DNA of 64,000 nucleotides from Scleromitrula shiraiana. Taxonomy: Eukaryota > Ascomycota > Leotiomycetes > Helotiales > Sclerotiniaceae. Under the pieces are notes generated by a model, which saw only the letters and a list, made by a program, of their open reading frames with translations, made no database searches and had not been told where the DNA came from. Made by a program: the position numbers and the translations under genes. The stretch lies in NCBI GenBank assembly GCA_028455995.1, contig JABELC010000012.1:372001-436000 (forward strand), written 5' to 3'. This document shows positions 49,939-60,774 of this stretch, in pieces; the first letter of the stretch is position 1; each line of letters begins with the position of its first letter.

Positions 49939-51229
49939 CTAGCCTGTTGTAAAAGTCTTTTGGACCAAGATCCGTTCCCCCGGATAAACTTGAGACTCGA
50001 GGACATCTCTCGATACACCTCCCGTAATATTTGACCTAGTGCTGTCTAGTTGGACTTCACTCCATTGTGCTTTCTCGAATGGCGGAGTTGGTAGCTGCTG
50101 CGATTGAGATTCACTGGAAGCTTTCCGGGCCAACGAGCTACTTTTACTTCGCACCGAGAACATCGATCTGACACTGCCAACAACCGAGTCCAGATTTCGT
50201 CCATTGCGGATTAAAGGTGCCAGAGTTGGTAAGCAGGCCGTTATGATAGATGCAAACGCCTCTACGTGTGCCCACAAGTAAACTTGTTCATCTAGTTCTG
50301 TTCAAACATTAGTTTACTATTATCAGAATTGGGGGGCAATTGACGTACTCAAATCCGGTGTACTTGTTCCAAAAAGTTTCTGTGAGTAATACAAACGGAC
50401 CACAGATGATATTAGACAGCTATAATGGAGTCAATGCGCGCTGGTATATGTATTCGGGAGTGATGTACTTACAATGCACCTAGAAGGAAGACTCCCGAAA
50501 TACATATCTTTTTGTCCGTAGCCATGTGTAGACCCTTAATGACAGGGAATGGAAGACTTAAGACTACAAGATCTAAGAAAATGTCTACAGCAGCTAACGC
50601 GATAACGAGGTTGGGGACATTCAAGATGTATTGAGTGCCAGTCGATTCTAGAGGGGTGTTCCAATAGCTTGATACCCCACGGGCACTGAAAAGGAACAAC
50701 TTTGATAGTTACATGAGTACTTTGATCATTGTTGTAGAAATAATGAGACTTACGAAGAAGGATAGAATGATGTACAAAGAAATCACCCCCAGGACAGCAT
50801 TTGCACAAGTGGTGAAAGTTCGACTTGTAAAAATGCGTTTGTAGAAAACAACAACAGATACTTTGATAAGCCCATAGACAAAATGACAAATCAATGTATC
50901 CGAAAATTGTATTTCGAAGAATCTCCTGATATCAGAAAACTCCATTGTCCCCAAACTCTTCCCACGAAGTCCTGTTGCAGCCGCATAGATGGAACAGATG
51001 GCTAGAACGATTGCACAAAGCTGCAGAGAACGTCAATAACATCTCATGGGTACCTCGTTTTATTTGTTCTACATACCAAGGAAAAGAAAATCAGCCAGTC
51101 ATCGGCTTTCAAGGCCAACTTGCTTCTCTTTCGAGCATAGAACCGAAGATATGCGATGAAAGTCGCGAGAACGGCGAGAACAACGTTGGCGACAACACCG
51201 CCAACGGCGACATCAGGTATAGCACTCAT
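49939..51229 (-). CDS. SAT4/rhodopsin-type seven-helix membrane protein (358 aa, five exons)
   Basis: Exons read on the minus strand: 51229-51077, 51020-50754, 50699-50473, 50419-50349, 50297-49939; introns of 51-56 nt, 359 codons. The first helix is VANVVLAVLATFIAYLRFYARK, followed by LKADDWLIFFSL, then a helix starting at LCAIVLAICSIYAAATG. The pattern R-x-Y-x-R-x..L-x-x-DDW and FVYGLIKVSVVVFYKRIF is typical of the fungal SAT4 / rhodopsin-domain family (PTH11-related integral membrane proteins), and VPNLVIALAAVDIFLDLVVLSLPFPVI is a later helix pair. The usual FQCxPxxYxW motif is altered to FSARGVSSYW. The Ser-rich tail after about residue 260 is cytoplasmic. The ligand and role are unknown. 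Convergent with the preceding gene. Confidence 0.85.
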
Positions 51230-52216
51230 AACGAAAATGATCTTTTGATAATACAGCGTTGGGCAGTCGGGAATAACTCACGATAAAGATGTTAAATTAA
51301 GCTTCAACACGTAAGACATATCATGAGTGGGGAAGATTTCACATATAGGACAGGTTAAGGGACTATATTTTGGTTGCTCTAGGGAATTACAAGTTTATCC
51401 AGGGAACGGCTCAGCTGAAATTATGAAATGTATGGTTTCATTGTAACTACCAAGAGAAGAGGCGTGAAGGGGCATTCTAGGTAGCAGCAGAAGATTTCCT
51501 AGATGGTATGTTCGCTGGTGTTATTAGTATGATTGTGTGGCACAAGTAGGATTTGGGCAGTGGCCACAAAATTCATTTACTTAGAGAAACCCCCCTATCT
51601 TATAATCCGTTCGCCGTCGATAGAGATTATAAAGACTTGAAGAATAGAATAATGATTGTCAACTTCAAGAGTAGTTGTTCGAATATCCTTTCCGCATTCC
51701 CTACAACGATAATCACACAATTGCCAAGTAGCCAAGCCCGAGTCTTTAGGTTCTTTACAGAAGTTTTTTATCCGTTAGTTTTTGCATAATGGTTAGTTTG
51801 GGTGGAAGATGCATATTGTATTCTCTTGGATGCATAAATTGCTCGTTTGCATTTCCACAACAGCAAATTTGAGCTTCAGCCCCGCAATATAAGTCATACC
51901 ACACATGTATCCAGAGAGTTATACATGGAACTTCCCTATTATTTTTGAAATCAATTGAATTAGATTTAGTAATCGAATTAGGGTTTGTGACGATGGAAAC
52001 TCATCGTCAGACGCGCCATCAAGCCAAGAATTAGTGTTGTCGATCCATTGAAAGATTACAGGAGTAAGACATGCATACCAAAACGTTGAATACAGTACTA
52101 ATAACTGTTATCAATTGATCCATCTGATAGTGAACCCGAATACCTTACCCAAGGGGTACCTATAGGATATTCGAGTCGAGCTACCTATATAAAAACTAGT
52201 AATCAATAGGTCTAAC
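51230..52216. other. Divergent promoter region between SAT4 gene and UstYa-like gene
   Basis: About 990 bp between two genes transcribed away from each other. No coding frame is supported; TATATAAAAAC occurs at about 52184-52194, about 25 bp before the first possible start of the UstYa-like gene. Confidence 0.45.
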
Positions 52217-53138
52217 ATGGCGCTACCACTGAGTATCTGGAAAGTGGCGATTCGGTTTCTGTAGGAGATTTGAGTAATTCTCCCGAAAAGAATAGATCAC
52301 GGTTTTCTGGCGCTTCAACAATAATTTCTATCCATACCAAGAGTCCAGAACTTGGCACCAATACCACTATGTGGTTCTCCTCCAAGATACTCTACTCTCC
52401 CGTGGCAAGGGAGATAGACTTAAAGATATCATTCTCAAGACCAAGAAGTATAACACAAATACTGTTCCTATTGGTCGCATGTTTCGTATCAGGAGTGTTG
52501 GGATATTTTGTATCGAAGAGTGCGTCGGATCGACTCAGTTCGGCTTCCCCTGCATTACCACAACGTATGTCTAATCCATTGCCCAATATCTCATATAACG
52601 TGCCGTAAGATATCTAACAGTAGACTTAGTTAGAAGTCAACTCTTAACATTTTCTTATAATAGAAACTTCTCTTACCCCCCATCAGAAATTACGGATAAC
52701 GCGTGGAAAAATCTCTTCCCCGAACAAGGGGGATTCTTTAATCATCCAACCCAACCTCATACAAGAGCGACGCTATCTGTTCTTCATCAGTTGCATTGTT
52801 TGGTACGTACATCGATGGTCTATCTCTCTAATTAATGGCTTATGATCTTCAAGGATGGTCTGCGACATGCCTATTGGACCACGAATGATGCTGCAGTGAC
52901 AGGCGAAAACATATTTGATGAAAGTCTACACCATCATCTTCAACCGAGTCACATACGACATTGCTTTGATCTTTTACGACAGGCTCTAATGTGCCATGCT
53001 GATACTACACTGGAAATCGTTGACCGGAATCTTGGAGGTGTGACAGGTTTTGGGACCGAACATCAATGTAAAAATTGGGAAGGATTGAAGGAGTGGGTGA
53101 TCGAGCGACAGAAAATAGACTCACTTGAGCACATATAA
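52217..53138 (+). CDS. UstYa-family (DUF3328) protein 1, start region frameshifted
   Basis: UstYa-family proteins are membrane-anchored oxidases that tailor fungal RiPPs and related cyclic peptides. Coding pieces: up to 52604, 52664-52802, 52854-53138, with introns of 59 and 51 nt. A membrane helix (ITQILFLLVACFVSGVLGYF) is followed by the luminal domain with both family motifs HxxHC: HQLHC (52785-52799) and HIRHC (52950-52964), then LMCHADTTLE and HQCKNW. The first ATG (52217) is one base out of frame with the coding sequence just after it; the in-frame codons between 52219 and 52368 look genuine but have no ATG. The first in-frame ATG is 52369, which would give a 219-residue protein lacking the cytosolic N-terminus but keeping the helix and motifs. 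Either a recent frameshift or use of the internal start. Confidence 0.8.
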
Positions 53139-53272
53139 ACCATACACCTTTAATTGATAAAAATACACTAAAGGATCTTTCTTTGGGTGATGGGTTACTG
53201 TAGTTGTATTAACAATGACACGACAGTCAAACAGAAGTAACAGCACTATTGAAACTACAGTAGCAATGACTT

Positions 53273-54170
53273 TCAGCTGACTTGATTCTCATCGTGTCGA
53301 AGACGCGGATTTACTAGAGCATTCATCTCCTCAGCACTAACAACTCTATGAGCAAGAGAATCTGTCAGCTTATCCCAATCCACACATTTGTGCTCTATTG
53401 CTCTTGTATGAGGTTGTGGTTTCGGTAGGTTTGCCCAACCAAAAGTTGTAAGAGTTGTGTCGCCGTGGCACATTACTGCGCTTCGTAGAATATCAAAGCA
53501 ATGATCTGTTCGGTCATTCGTATTATCTTTGCAAACATGGACATATTGACTTACCAGCATGTACATCCCAATGCTCTATTGATGCATCTGTCAAGTTAGG
53601 ATAGTAATATTCTCGATAATTCCATTTCCGGAGCATTTTCTGTTGGATTTTAGTATTGCTCGGAAAGAATGTAAATAATGGATGACTCACAATGCAATGA
53701 AGTTGATGATGTGCTCCAATCCACGCCATGTGACCACCGCTTTCTGGGAGAGAAATTGATTGCTGGCCGCTTCTCCGAAGTTCATCGGCAGAGACTCGAA
53801 TGTTTATGTCTTTCAGAAGTTCATGCCAGGCTCCGTCTACCGAGTTGCTAGGAGAACCGGCGTAAGGAGATGATGGAAGGTCCAGTGGTGCGATAGGTAC
53901 ATACTTAATGTTTAGGCCTGATATCGCTGGTATAAATGTCAGTCATTGAGTGTACAACAAGTCATACTAAGTCTTACGATGAATGGAGGTTTTCCCAGAG
54001 GTATCTGAATCATTGAGTATATAAAGAAACACAAGAGTGTATGTTATAACAACCGAGAGATGAAAAACTACCACGCGCAATGATACCCCAAATGTGTTAG
54101 ATTCTTGTCTTAAATCCTCTTCATTTGATCGTTGGTCGTCGGAGAGGAATGGTTTATTTTCCGATGCCAT
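53273..54170 (-). CDS. UstYa-family (DUF3328) protein 2 (248 aa, four exons)
   Basis: Exons read on the minus strand: 54170-53978, 53926-53691, 53639-53555, 53505-53273; introns of 49-51 nt, 249 codons. A short cytosolic N-terminus, one membrane helix at about residues 29-53 (VVVFHLSVVITYTLVFLYIL), and a luminal domain with both HxxHC motifs: H138-C142 (HQLHC) and H170-C174 (HADHC), the latter followed by FDILRSAVMCHGDTTL. All family hallmarks are intact, so it is probably a functional oxidase. Proteins of this family catalyse oxidative ring closure or desaturation in ustiloxin, asperipin and cyclochlorotine pathways. It is convergent with UstYa-like protein 1 (134 bp apart) and divergent from the peptide gene at 54703. 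The two UstYa-like proteins differ strongly, so they are not a recent duplicate. Confidence 0.9.
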
Positions 54171-54702
54171 CTCAGATGGGTTTATGTATGCACTCAGAAG
54201 AGCAAATTACCAGCTTGATTTATGTTTAGATATTCTACCATGATGAAATGTCTATGAATATAGCACCCACTCCGAGCATCAAATGCCGAGTTCTAGGCAG
54301 ATCTGTTTGAGAAAAATGGGAGTTAGGCCCCGCGTCTGTATGCCAAGCTGTGGCCTTACAACACCAAATCCGATTCCCCCCGCACCTTGATGACGACATG
54401 CATTCCCTTGTCAACCGATGTCTCTAGCTCTTTACGAGCACTCGTAGAGGGCAGGATCCGGAGCGCTTGAAAGAGGCAACACTCGGTATTTATGCATGTA
54501 GACGGTGAAGCTTTTGATTTCCCTGTAATGATCCGTTCTCATGGGACATTTCAATAATGTGTTTATAATATATAATCTTTCGCAGGTCTTAGGGCTGAAG
54601 AAAGAAGACTTTTACTCTTTGTACCTCGCATCTATTACTCGGCTCGCTCTTGGAGACCAAAATACTTCAAAGCATATATAGATCTCATCGTGAAACTTCA
54701 GA
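54171..54702. promoter_or_regulatory. Bidirectional promoter region of UstYa-like gene 2 and the secreted-peptide gene
   Basis: 532 bp between two divergently transcribed genes, with no coding frame. The shared upstream region would allow joint regulation. No binding site is identified with confidence. Confidence 0.4.
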
Positions 54703-55001
54703 ATGCACGTCTTTAACGTCTTTATTCTCGCCTTTGGACTGATGGCAGTTGCAGCACCTGTAAAGCCTCATAGTAAGGGTCTTTCTTAATGCGCAGAACT
54801 ATTTTAGTACTGACATATTCATCTGTAGTTGATACCCGAGTAGCACCGAACACAGGTCTATGAAGAATCCTAATGTTCGAGCCTTTATTTAAGCTGATGA
54901 TTGTGATAGATGGCGATGAGTATGTGAACTGGCCCGACAATCTTATTGATGAGAAAGGCTTTCAAGTTGCTGCATATTCACCAGATTCTAATGACGCTTA
55001 A
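54703..55001 (+). CDS. Small secreted peptide, possible RiPP precursor (62 aa, three exons)
   Basis: Too short for simple frame searches. Exons 54703-54772, 54829-54855 and 54910-55001 join in frame through two introns of 56 nt (GTAAGG..GTAG) and 54 nt (GTCTAT..ATAG). Signal peptide at about residues 1-18 (MHVFNVFILAFGLMAVAA). The mature part is short, acidic and rich in Asp, Asn, Pro and Val, with one Trp, two Tyr and no Cys. After the TAA the same frame stays open for 31 more codons with basic, Lys/Arg-containing sequence up to a TAG at about 55095, so the TAA may be an early stop. It sits between UstYa-like gene 2 and a P450, where UstYa clusters carry their precursor gene, but it lacks the repeated cores and KR sites of known dikaritins. 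The role is therefore inferred. Confidence 0.6.
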
Positions 55002-55385
55002 CCGGAAATCCGAAAGAAATTCACCGCTGAACGAACGAACCAAGATAAATATATGTGGAAGACTAGACCGCTGAGCAGGCAGGTTGAGTAGATTTTGGAG
55101 GCTTTATCGCAATGATCGTTTTGTTTTATGAATCAGTATACCGAGGCTTGTATGGATTGGTATGGAGTTTGGGCGCTCTCAAATGCCAAGGAATTAGTAA
55201 TCAATTTAAGCCAATTACTATCTATCTTTTACAAATGGAGTCTAAATGTTACGTTACATCGTTTAACTATCAATACCAAATATTAGTTTACTAATACCTA
55301 ATGAAATTTTGGTTCGAATATATCACAACTCAGAGCTCCTTAATCTTCTCTCAAGTTTTTGCCTAAACCTTTACAATTAGAAAAT

Positions 55386-57007
55386 ATGTCATCAATATTA
55401 CTATTTGCCTTGCTAATAATACCCGTTTTGATGTACTATAAAGCTAACCGGAGCGCACCACTAAAGCCACAAGAATCTTCAATATGCCAGCCTCCTCCGG
55501 AGCTTCCCCGTATCGACCCACTTCTCGGTCTTGATATTGTCTGGAAAGATACTAAACTTCGAAAGCAGCACAAAAGTCTGGAAACCACTGCACAACGCCA
55601 TGAGAGATATGGCAGCACATTCACATCCACAATACTTGGCAGAAAAGTCCTTCACACAATACACCCGGAGAATTTGAAATCAATTTATGGCGCAAAATGG
55701 AAAGAATGGGGTACAGGAAGGCTAGAAGCTATGGAACCATTCTGTGGGCGTGGGTTTGTCACAACTGATGGTAATGAATGGAAAAGCCATCGAACACTAC
55801 TTGCCCCAACCCTGAATGAGGCAAGCGCCATAAACTTGGAGTTGTTGGCTACATTGTTTGAGGAGTATTTCGAGGATGTACCGGCAGATGGAACGCCATT
55901 GGATTTGGCTCCAATTTTTGATGATTTAGTAAGAATAATCAATATCTAAACTGTTTATGAACTGACTGGCGTAGTTTCTTGATCTATCATTCCAATTCCT
56001 GTTTGGAGAACGACTTTCCGTATTGAGAAAAGCCTCACCTACGAATGTGAAAATGTTCGAAGACGCATTTAACAACTCACAGTTCTGGATGGGCATCCGA
56101 TTAGCATTTGGTGTCATTGGCCGCCTATTGAGTTTCGTGAACAGAAGTTGGAAAAGCTCTTGCTATACCGTGCATTCTTTCGTTGATCATCATATTGATC
56201 TTGCAATGCTTGCTGCGCTGGAGAATTCCAAAACGAGTCCAGAAAAAGACTTGAGCCTGAAGAACAAACCTTCTAGTTTGGTACAGAGTCTTGCCACACA
56301 AGGGTTGCGACGATCCGAAATTCGTTCTCAGATAATTCAAGGAATGCTGGTAACCAACGATACGACAGGTATAGTAATTAGCAACACCATATATTTGTTA
56401 TCGCGAAACCAATCTATTTGGAATTGTTTACGCGAAGAAATAGGTATTCTCGGGCCATGGCAAGATTGGAACATATCAGCACTGAAAAGCTCAAAACTCC
56501 TCCAGAACGTTCTCAAAGAATGTGAGTTCCAATCGTTACCGTGACGGTGTTTAATTTGGGGGATATATGTTAATATTTCAAATAGCTCTACGTCTATTAC
56601 CTCTCTTTCACTCAAACGGTCGCATAGCTACGACTGATACAATCCTACCTACCGGCGGCGGTCCTCAAGGTACGGCTCCGGTATTCGTCCCAGCTGGCTG
56701 CAAAGTAAATACTAGCTTTTACACACTCCATCGACAGAAATCTGTGTTTGGGGATGATTCGGATACATTCAATCCGGGTAGATGGGATCATGTATCTCCG
56801 GATAGTTGGGAATATCTACCATTTAGTCATGGCCCTCGTAGTTGCGCAGGTCGATACAAAGCAATCAGTGAAGCATCGTATATTATTGCTAGGATGGCGA
56901 TGAAGTTCAAGCGGATAGAGGGTAACTTTGGCACCGATTGGACTGAAGATGTGAAATTGATTGTCAAAAACCTACATGGTTGTAAAGTGGGCTTATATCT
57001 AGCTTGA
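55386..57007 (+). CDS. Cytochrome P450 monooxygenase (503 aa, three exons)
   Basis: Haem-thiolate oxygenase anchored in the endoplasmic reticulum. Exons 55386-55928, 55975-56521, 56586-57007; introns of 46 and 64 nt, 504 codons. N-terminal membrane anchor at about residues 1-18 (MSSILLFALLIIPVLMYY) followed by a Pro-rich hinge. I-helix ..VTNDTTG with the acid-Thr pair at about 309-312, ExxR at E363-R366 (KESLRLLP, created by splicing of intron 2), FNPGRW at 425-430, and the haem loop FSHGPRSCAG with Cys450. The N-terminal half (ERYGSTF, GRGFVTTDGNEWKSHRTLL) is reminiscent of CYP52-type and related fungal P450s; the exact family cannot be assigned by eye. No disruption seen. Neighbouring UstYa-like genes and the methyltransferase relic suggest a tailoring role in specialised metabolism. 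Confidence 0.9.
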
Positions 57008-57311
57008 GCTCGACAATACTGCAAACGTGCCCCGCTATAGATTTACGGTAGAACTGACAAAGTTAGACGGAGAGGTACATCGGAAAGCAAGTAGCCCAAA
57101 ACAAATGGGTGAGAAAACTTATCAATCCCCCATCTTTCACTCGCCATGATTGAAAGACTCAAAACTACCTAGACATCTGAGATTCTTGGTAGGAAGATGA
57201 GCCAGGTGGGTGTGCAAATGAATGATATCAGATCTAATCTAGAATTGCATAACCACTCCTAACAAATCTTACCTTAGCTGAGATAATATTCTGCTTTATC
57301 TATTATCAAAT

Positions 57312-57493
57312 TGTCACAAAAGAATAAGATCAGGTGATCATATGATCACATGATTATCTTTAGGTGATCAACTGGATATGACTAAGGGTGCTCTGCACTC
57401 TTAGTGTTATATTGTAGTATATATAAAAAGAGCCTTGCCCCCCCTTTAGATAAAGGAATCAACAAGTTCTTGACTATGCTCCTTTTTGAGACA
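57312..57493 (-). mobile_element. 182-bp TIR element (MITE-like), copy 2
   Basis: Inverted relative to copy 1 at 10433-10623 and alignable over almost its full length. Ends: TGTCACAAAAGAATA on the left; TGTCTCAAAAAGGAGC on the other strand at the right. CAAAT occurs at 57307-57311 and 57492-57496, a possible 5-bp target duplication overlapping the terminal bases. The interior contains the palindrome TGATCATATGATCA. It lies directly at the 5' edge of the methyltransferase pseudogene. Confidence 0.78.
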
Positions 57494-58223
57494 AATAAAA
57501 GGGCCAGAATGCGAAATTCCAAATTGCAATTGCTGTATAGTGAATTAGTAAGTGCACGGCCTTATCTCCAGAATCCAGAACGGCGAGTCGTTCCTAGATG
57601 TTGGTTGTTTCATGGGTCAAGAATTACGACAACTCGTTGCTGATGGCGCTCCACTCGATAAACTGTACGCTATCGATATCGTAAACTATATGGACTTGGG
57701 ATATGAGTTCTTCCGCGATGAAAACAAGTTCAAAATCAACTACATGGAAGAAGAAATTGTCAACCCAGGAGATGGATTAAGGCTCTGCAGGGGAAAACGG
57801 ACATCATTCTAGTCAATCAAGTTTTTCACCAATGACATTTGGAGATTCAGATTGATGCGGCAAACGAATTGGTCAAACTTTCTCGTCCCGGAAGTATGAT
57901 ACTTGGTTATCAAGCAAGTGCAGCAAAACAACACGAGATATATGGACTAAAAGGCTCCAAATATAGATCGCTTGCACATAGTCCTGAGACCTCGATCTAA
58001 TTGGGAGAGCTACAGGAACTATATGGAAGAGAAAGGCGAGGTTAGCATAATTCTCTCGTTTCTTCGGTTTCCAGTTTCAGATATCATTTGTATAAAATCA
58101 CTGACAAATCGATACGCATCCAGATCGTTAATTTGGGAGGAATTGGGTCAAAATCCAGATGAGACAGCATACATGGGAAGAGATATGTTGATGCTAGAGT
58201 TTATTCTCACCAGGGAGGAATGA
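57494..58223 (+). pseudogene. SAM-dependent methyltransferase pseudogene
   Basis: Remains of a class-I methyltransferase of the type common in fungal secondary-metabolite clusters. Motif I survives as FLDVGCFMGQELRQLVADG (57585-57641), followed by LYAIDIVNYMDLGYEFFRD, and later VKLSRPGSMILGYQ, but in different frames. One frame change is needed at about 57550-57565 (SARPY to the ISRIQNGE frame), another near 57785 (DGLRL to KTDIILVNQ), and further stops occur after 57830. No intact start is visible; the TIR element abuts the 5' end. The gene lies 490 bp downstream of the P450 in the same orientation. As it stands it cannot make a full enzyme. Confidence 0.8.
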
Positions 58224-58552
58224 TACGATAAGTATCTACTAGATTAAAAAAGTATCAAGAGTTTTAAAGTAGTGTCATTTTCCAGATTATGCACAAAGTT
58301 TAGATCGGCAGAGAAACACAACCTCAAACCACATAATCATTACGACCTTCTACTCCCAAAATTCAGTGTCAATCATTAGTCATCTATTTATGATTTGATA
58401 AAAATTGAATATATTTCTTTTTTGAGTACGAAATACTTTACAAAAGAACAAAAGACGCCACCAAAACATCTAAATGAGTGACTCATAGAACAAGTCTTCG
58501 ACCTTTTCCTCCAAATAAAATCCCCAACCAGAACCACCACGCACACACACAA

Positions 58553-60208
58553 TCAGAAATCTATATAATCCTTCCACTGCCACCCCAGGGGTCCTCTCTT
58601 CTTCTGACCAGTCACGTTCGGAGCCAAACATTCGCTGGCTGGTACTCTGATACCATTAGTCAAAGCTTGAAGCCCCGCGCCCTGCAAAGTATCTGGCTCA
58701 GCGGTCGGCGGAACCGTCCCCACATAAGCATTGAAGTTATAGTTTCCACAAACACATGTAGAGGTAACATCTCTCGGGCTCGCCCATGCTATTGCTGGTT
58801 TTCCACGTCTTGAAGCCAAACGAAATTGCTGTTTTCCAAGACTTAAAGGAGCCTGAAAAGCGGATGCGCCTGCTGGGGCATCGTATTGATAAGAATTGTT
58901 TCCGGAAATGACATTAATAGTTCCGGGGGAAGTAAGCAGTGCGGTTACAAATACAGAGTCGGAAAGTGTTTGCCAGCCGTCGGGTTTACCGTTGAAATAA
59001 TTTCCCGTTGAATTGTCAGCAGGAAGCATGGTAGTGTCAGTCTTATCGCAGTCAAGGGATAGAAGATTGGGTCGATACCAATAGATGAGTTGGTCGCGAT
59101 GGATATAGCGACTGGGGTCGCTGTCGCCGGCGTGGAAAGCAGCGATAAATGGAATTGCAAGTTTGAGCCACCCACCGTGAGGCCTGATTATGTTGTCAGT
59201 TATCTGCCTATAAGTCATAGAATGCAAATTTAACGTACATATTGTTGGTCCATTTTGAATTTCCATCATCAAAGTGAGGGGATGAAAGAGGGCCTACATA
59301 ATGACTCTCACCATAATCATTCCAACTGACAATCTCGAGAAATCTAGGTTTCAACTTCAAGACTTCTTGCCACCTTTGAATCCACAAAGCCTCGCCAGGA
59401 AATACCCAATTCTTACTATAACTAACTTCTGCTCCGTAATGTGTAAAAAACCACGGGCTGACTGGTGCCACATAATCTTTCCCTTGCAAAGCACCCAAGT
59501 AAGCTTGATCCCCAGCACTAACCGTGAAATTTGCAACAGATGTGGGAGCTTTATTAGCACCATTGTTCGGCCAGCCTATCCAATTGAATGCCGCTTCTAA
59601 ATTCGAAAAACCAGTAGCTGGAGTAAAATTGGGCGCAAAGAAGATAGGTGTTCCTGCCGCAGCTCGTACTGCTGCAACATCCAGACCATCACCAACGAAC
59701 GAGGATGCAAAGACTTTGTTATCAACAATGAGTTGGGCGGGATGGTCTGCATATTGAGCGATCTTTTTGCCGACATCTGAGCCTGACGCTGGGCTCCAGA
59801 AGTTGAAATCGAAGGAGACAAATACTTTCATATTATTTGAAGCAGCAGAGGCATACGCGTAGCCCAGCTGCGTATCCGTGAAGTCATCTGTGCCAATGTT
59901 GAGAGCAAATGCATCGATGCCGGCTTTCTTTGCGAGTTGCATATCATTATCGTAGTCAGAAGGTCCCGCTCGATTGTTCACTATACCAACCTAGTATATA
60001 TATGTTAGCCTATTAATATGGATATAAGTACAGATTATCGTACCATAAAATGGGCAAAGACCAAGCGACCAGATTTCCTGCCCTGATTTGCAATATCGGC
60101 TGAATCCGAATCGGGGGTACCTCCATCATCTGCAATTACTGGTATATAAATACCCAGCACCAACAGCAATGTGATGGCCTTAATAATATACTTTGAGAGA
60201 AGTAACAT
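58553..60208 (-). CDS. GH71 alpha-1,3-glucanase (mutanase), 515 aa, three exons
   Basis: Secreted endo-enzyme of glycoside hydrolase family 71, which cleaves alpha-1,3-glucan of fungal walls. Exons read on the minus strand: 60208-60044, 59990-59239, 59183-58553; introns of 53 and 55 nt, 516 codons. Signal peptide at about residues 1-26 (MLLLSKYIIKAITLLLVLGIY..), then GRLVFAHFMVGIVNNR, the standard GH71 opening split by intron 1. Further family stretches: DMQLAKKAGIDAFALNIG, KVFVSFDFNFW, SPWFFTHYGAE, and SWNDYGESHYVGP. The C-terminal part contains CVCGNYNFNAYVGTVP and ends KDYIDF. Length and motifs are complete, so probably functional. Candidate roles are remodelling of its own wall or lysis of other fungi. 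Confidence 0.92.
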
Positions 60209-60774
60209 GTTTGGTAATTGCCAAAGTATGATTTTGATGAACGTATAATGAATGGTAAAATCTTTAAGTATTCATAGAAACCCGGGTAGATGATTCACCT
60301 CGAAGTCACAAAGTTGACTATCGAAGCTCATCATATTTGCACGCCGCAGTCACAAAGATCGCCAGCTAGAAAATGATAACAAAGGAATGACATATGACTC
60401 CAGGCACAATTCTTTCAACACTTCATAGGGAATGGAATGCGACATCTTTGTTGCGCTTGATGCCTGACCAATATTTCTCGAGTAAACAGAACAAAAGAAA
60501 TTCGGTACAATGTCAGGAGAAATGACATAATTCTTCATGCAACTTCCAGTGTCTAATGATGTATAGAACATATTTTCAATCCACACTCGTTGGAAAAGAA
60601 TGTTGTAATACTCAAAGAAAATATCCATATCCATCGAGAAATTGATGGAAACCCTATGAGAAAGTCTAGCTACACATATATATCTAGTGAAAAATAGACA
60701 CGAGTGAATTGAATAATAACTCAGGTCATAAGATTTTCCAAGAAACTGTATATCAAAGTCAATGTAAGATGGTA

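Noticed and set aside
55359..55385. Upstream extension of the P450 by nine codons
   Set aside because: It begins at TTG, not ATG; the ATG at 55386 directly precedes the membrane anchor.
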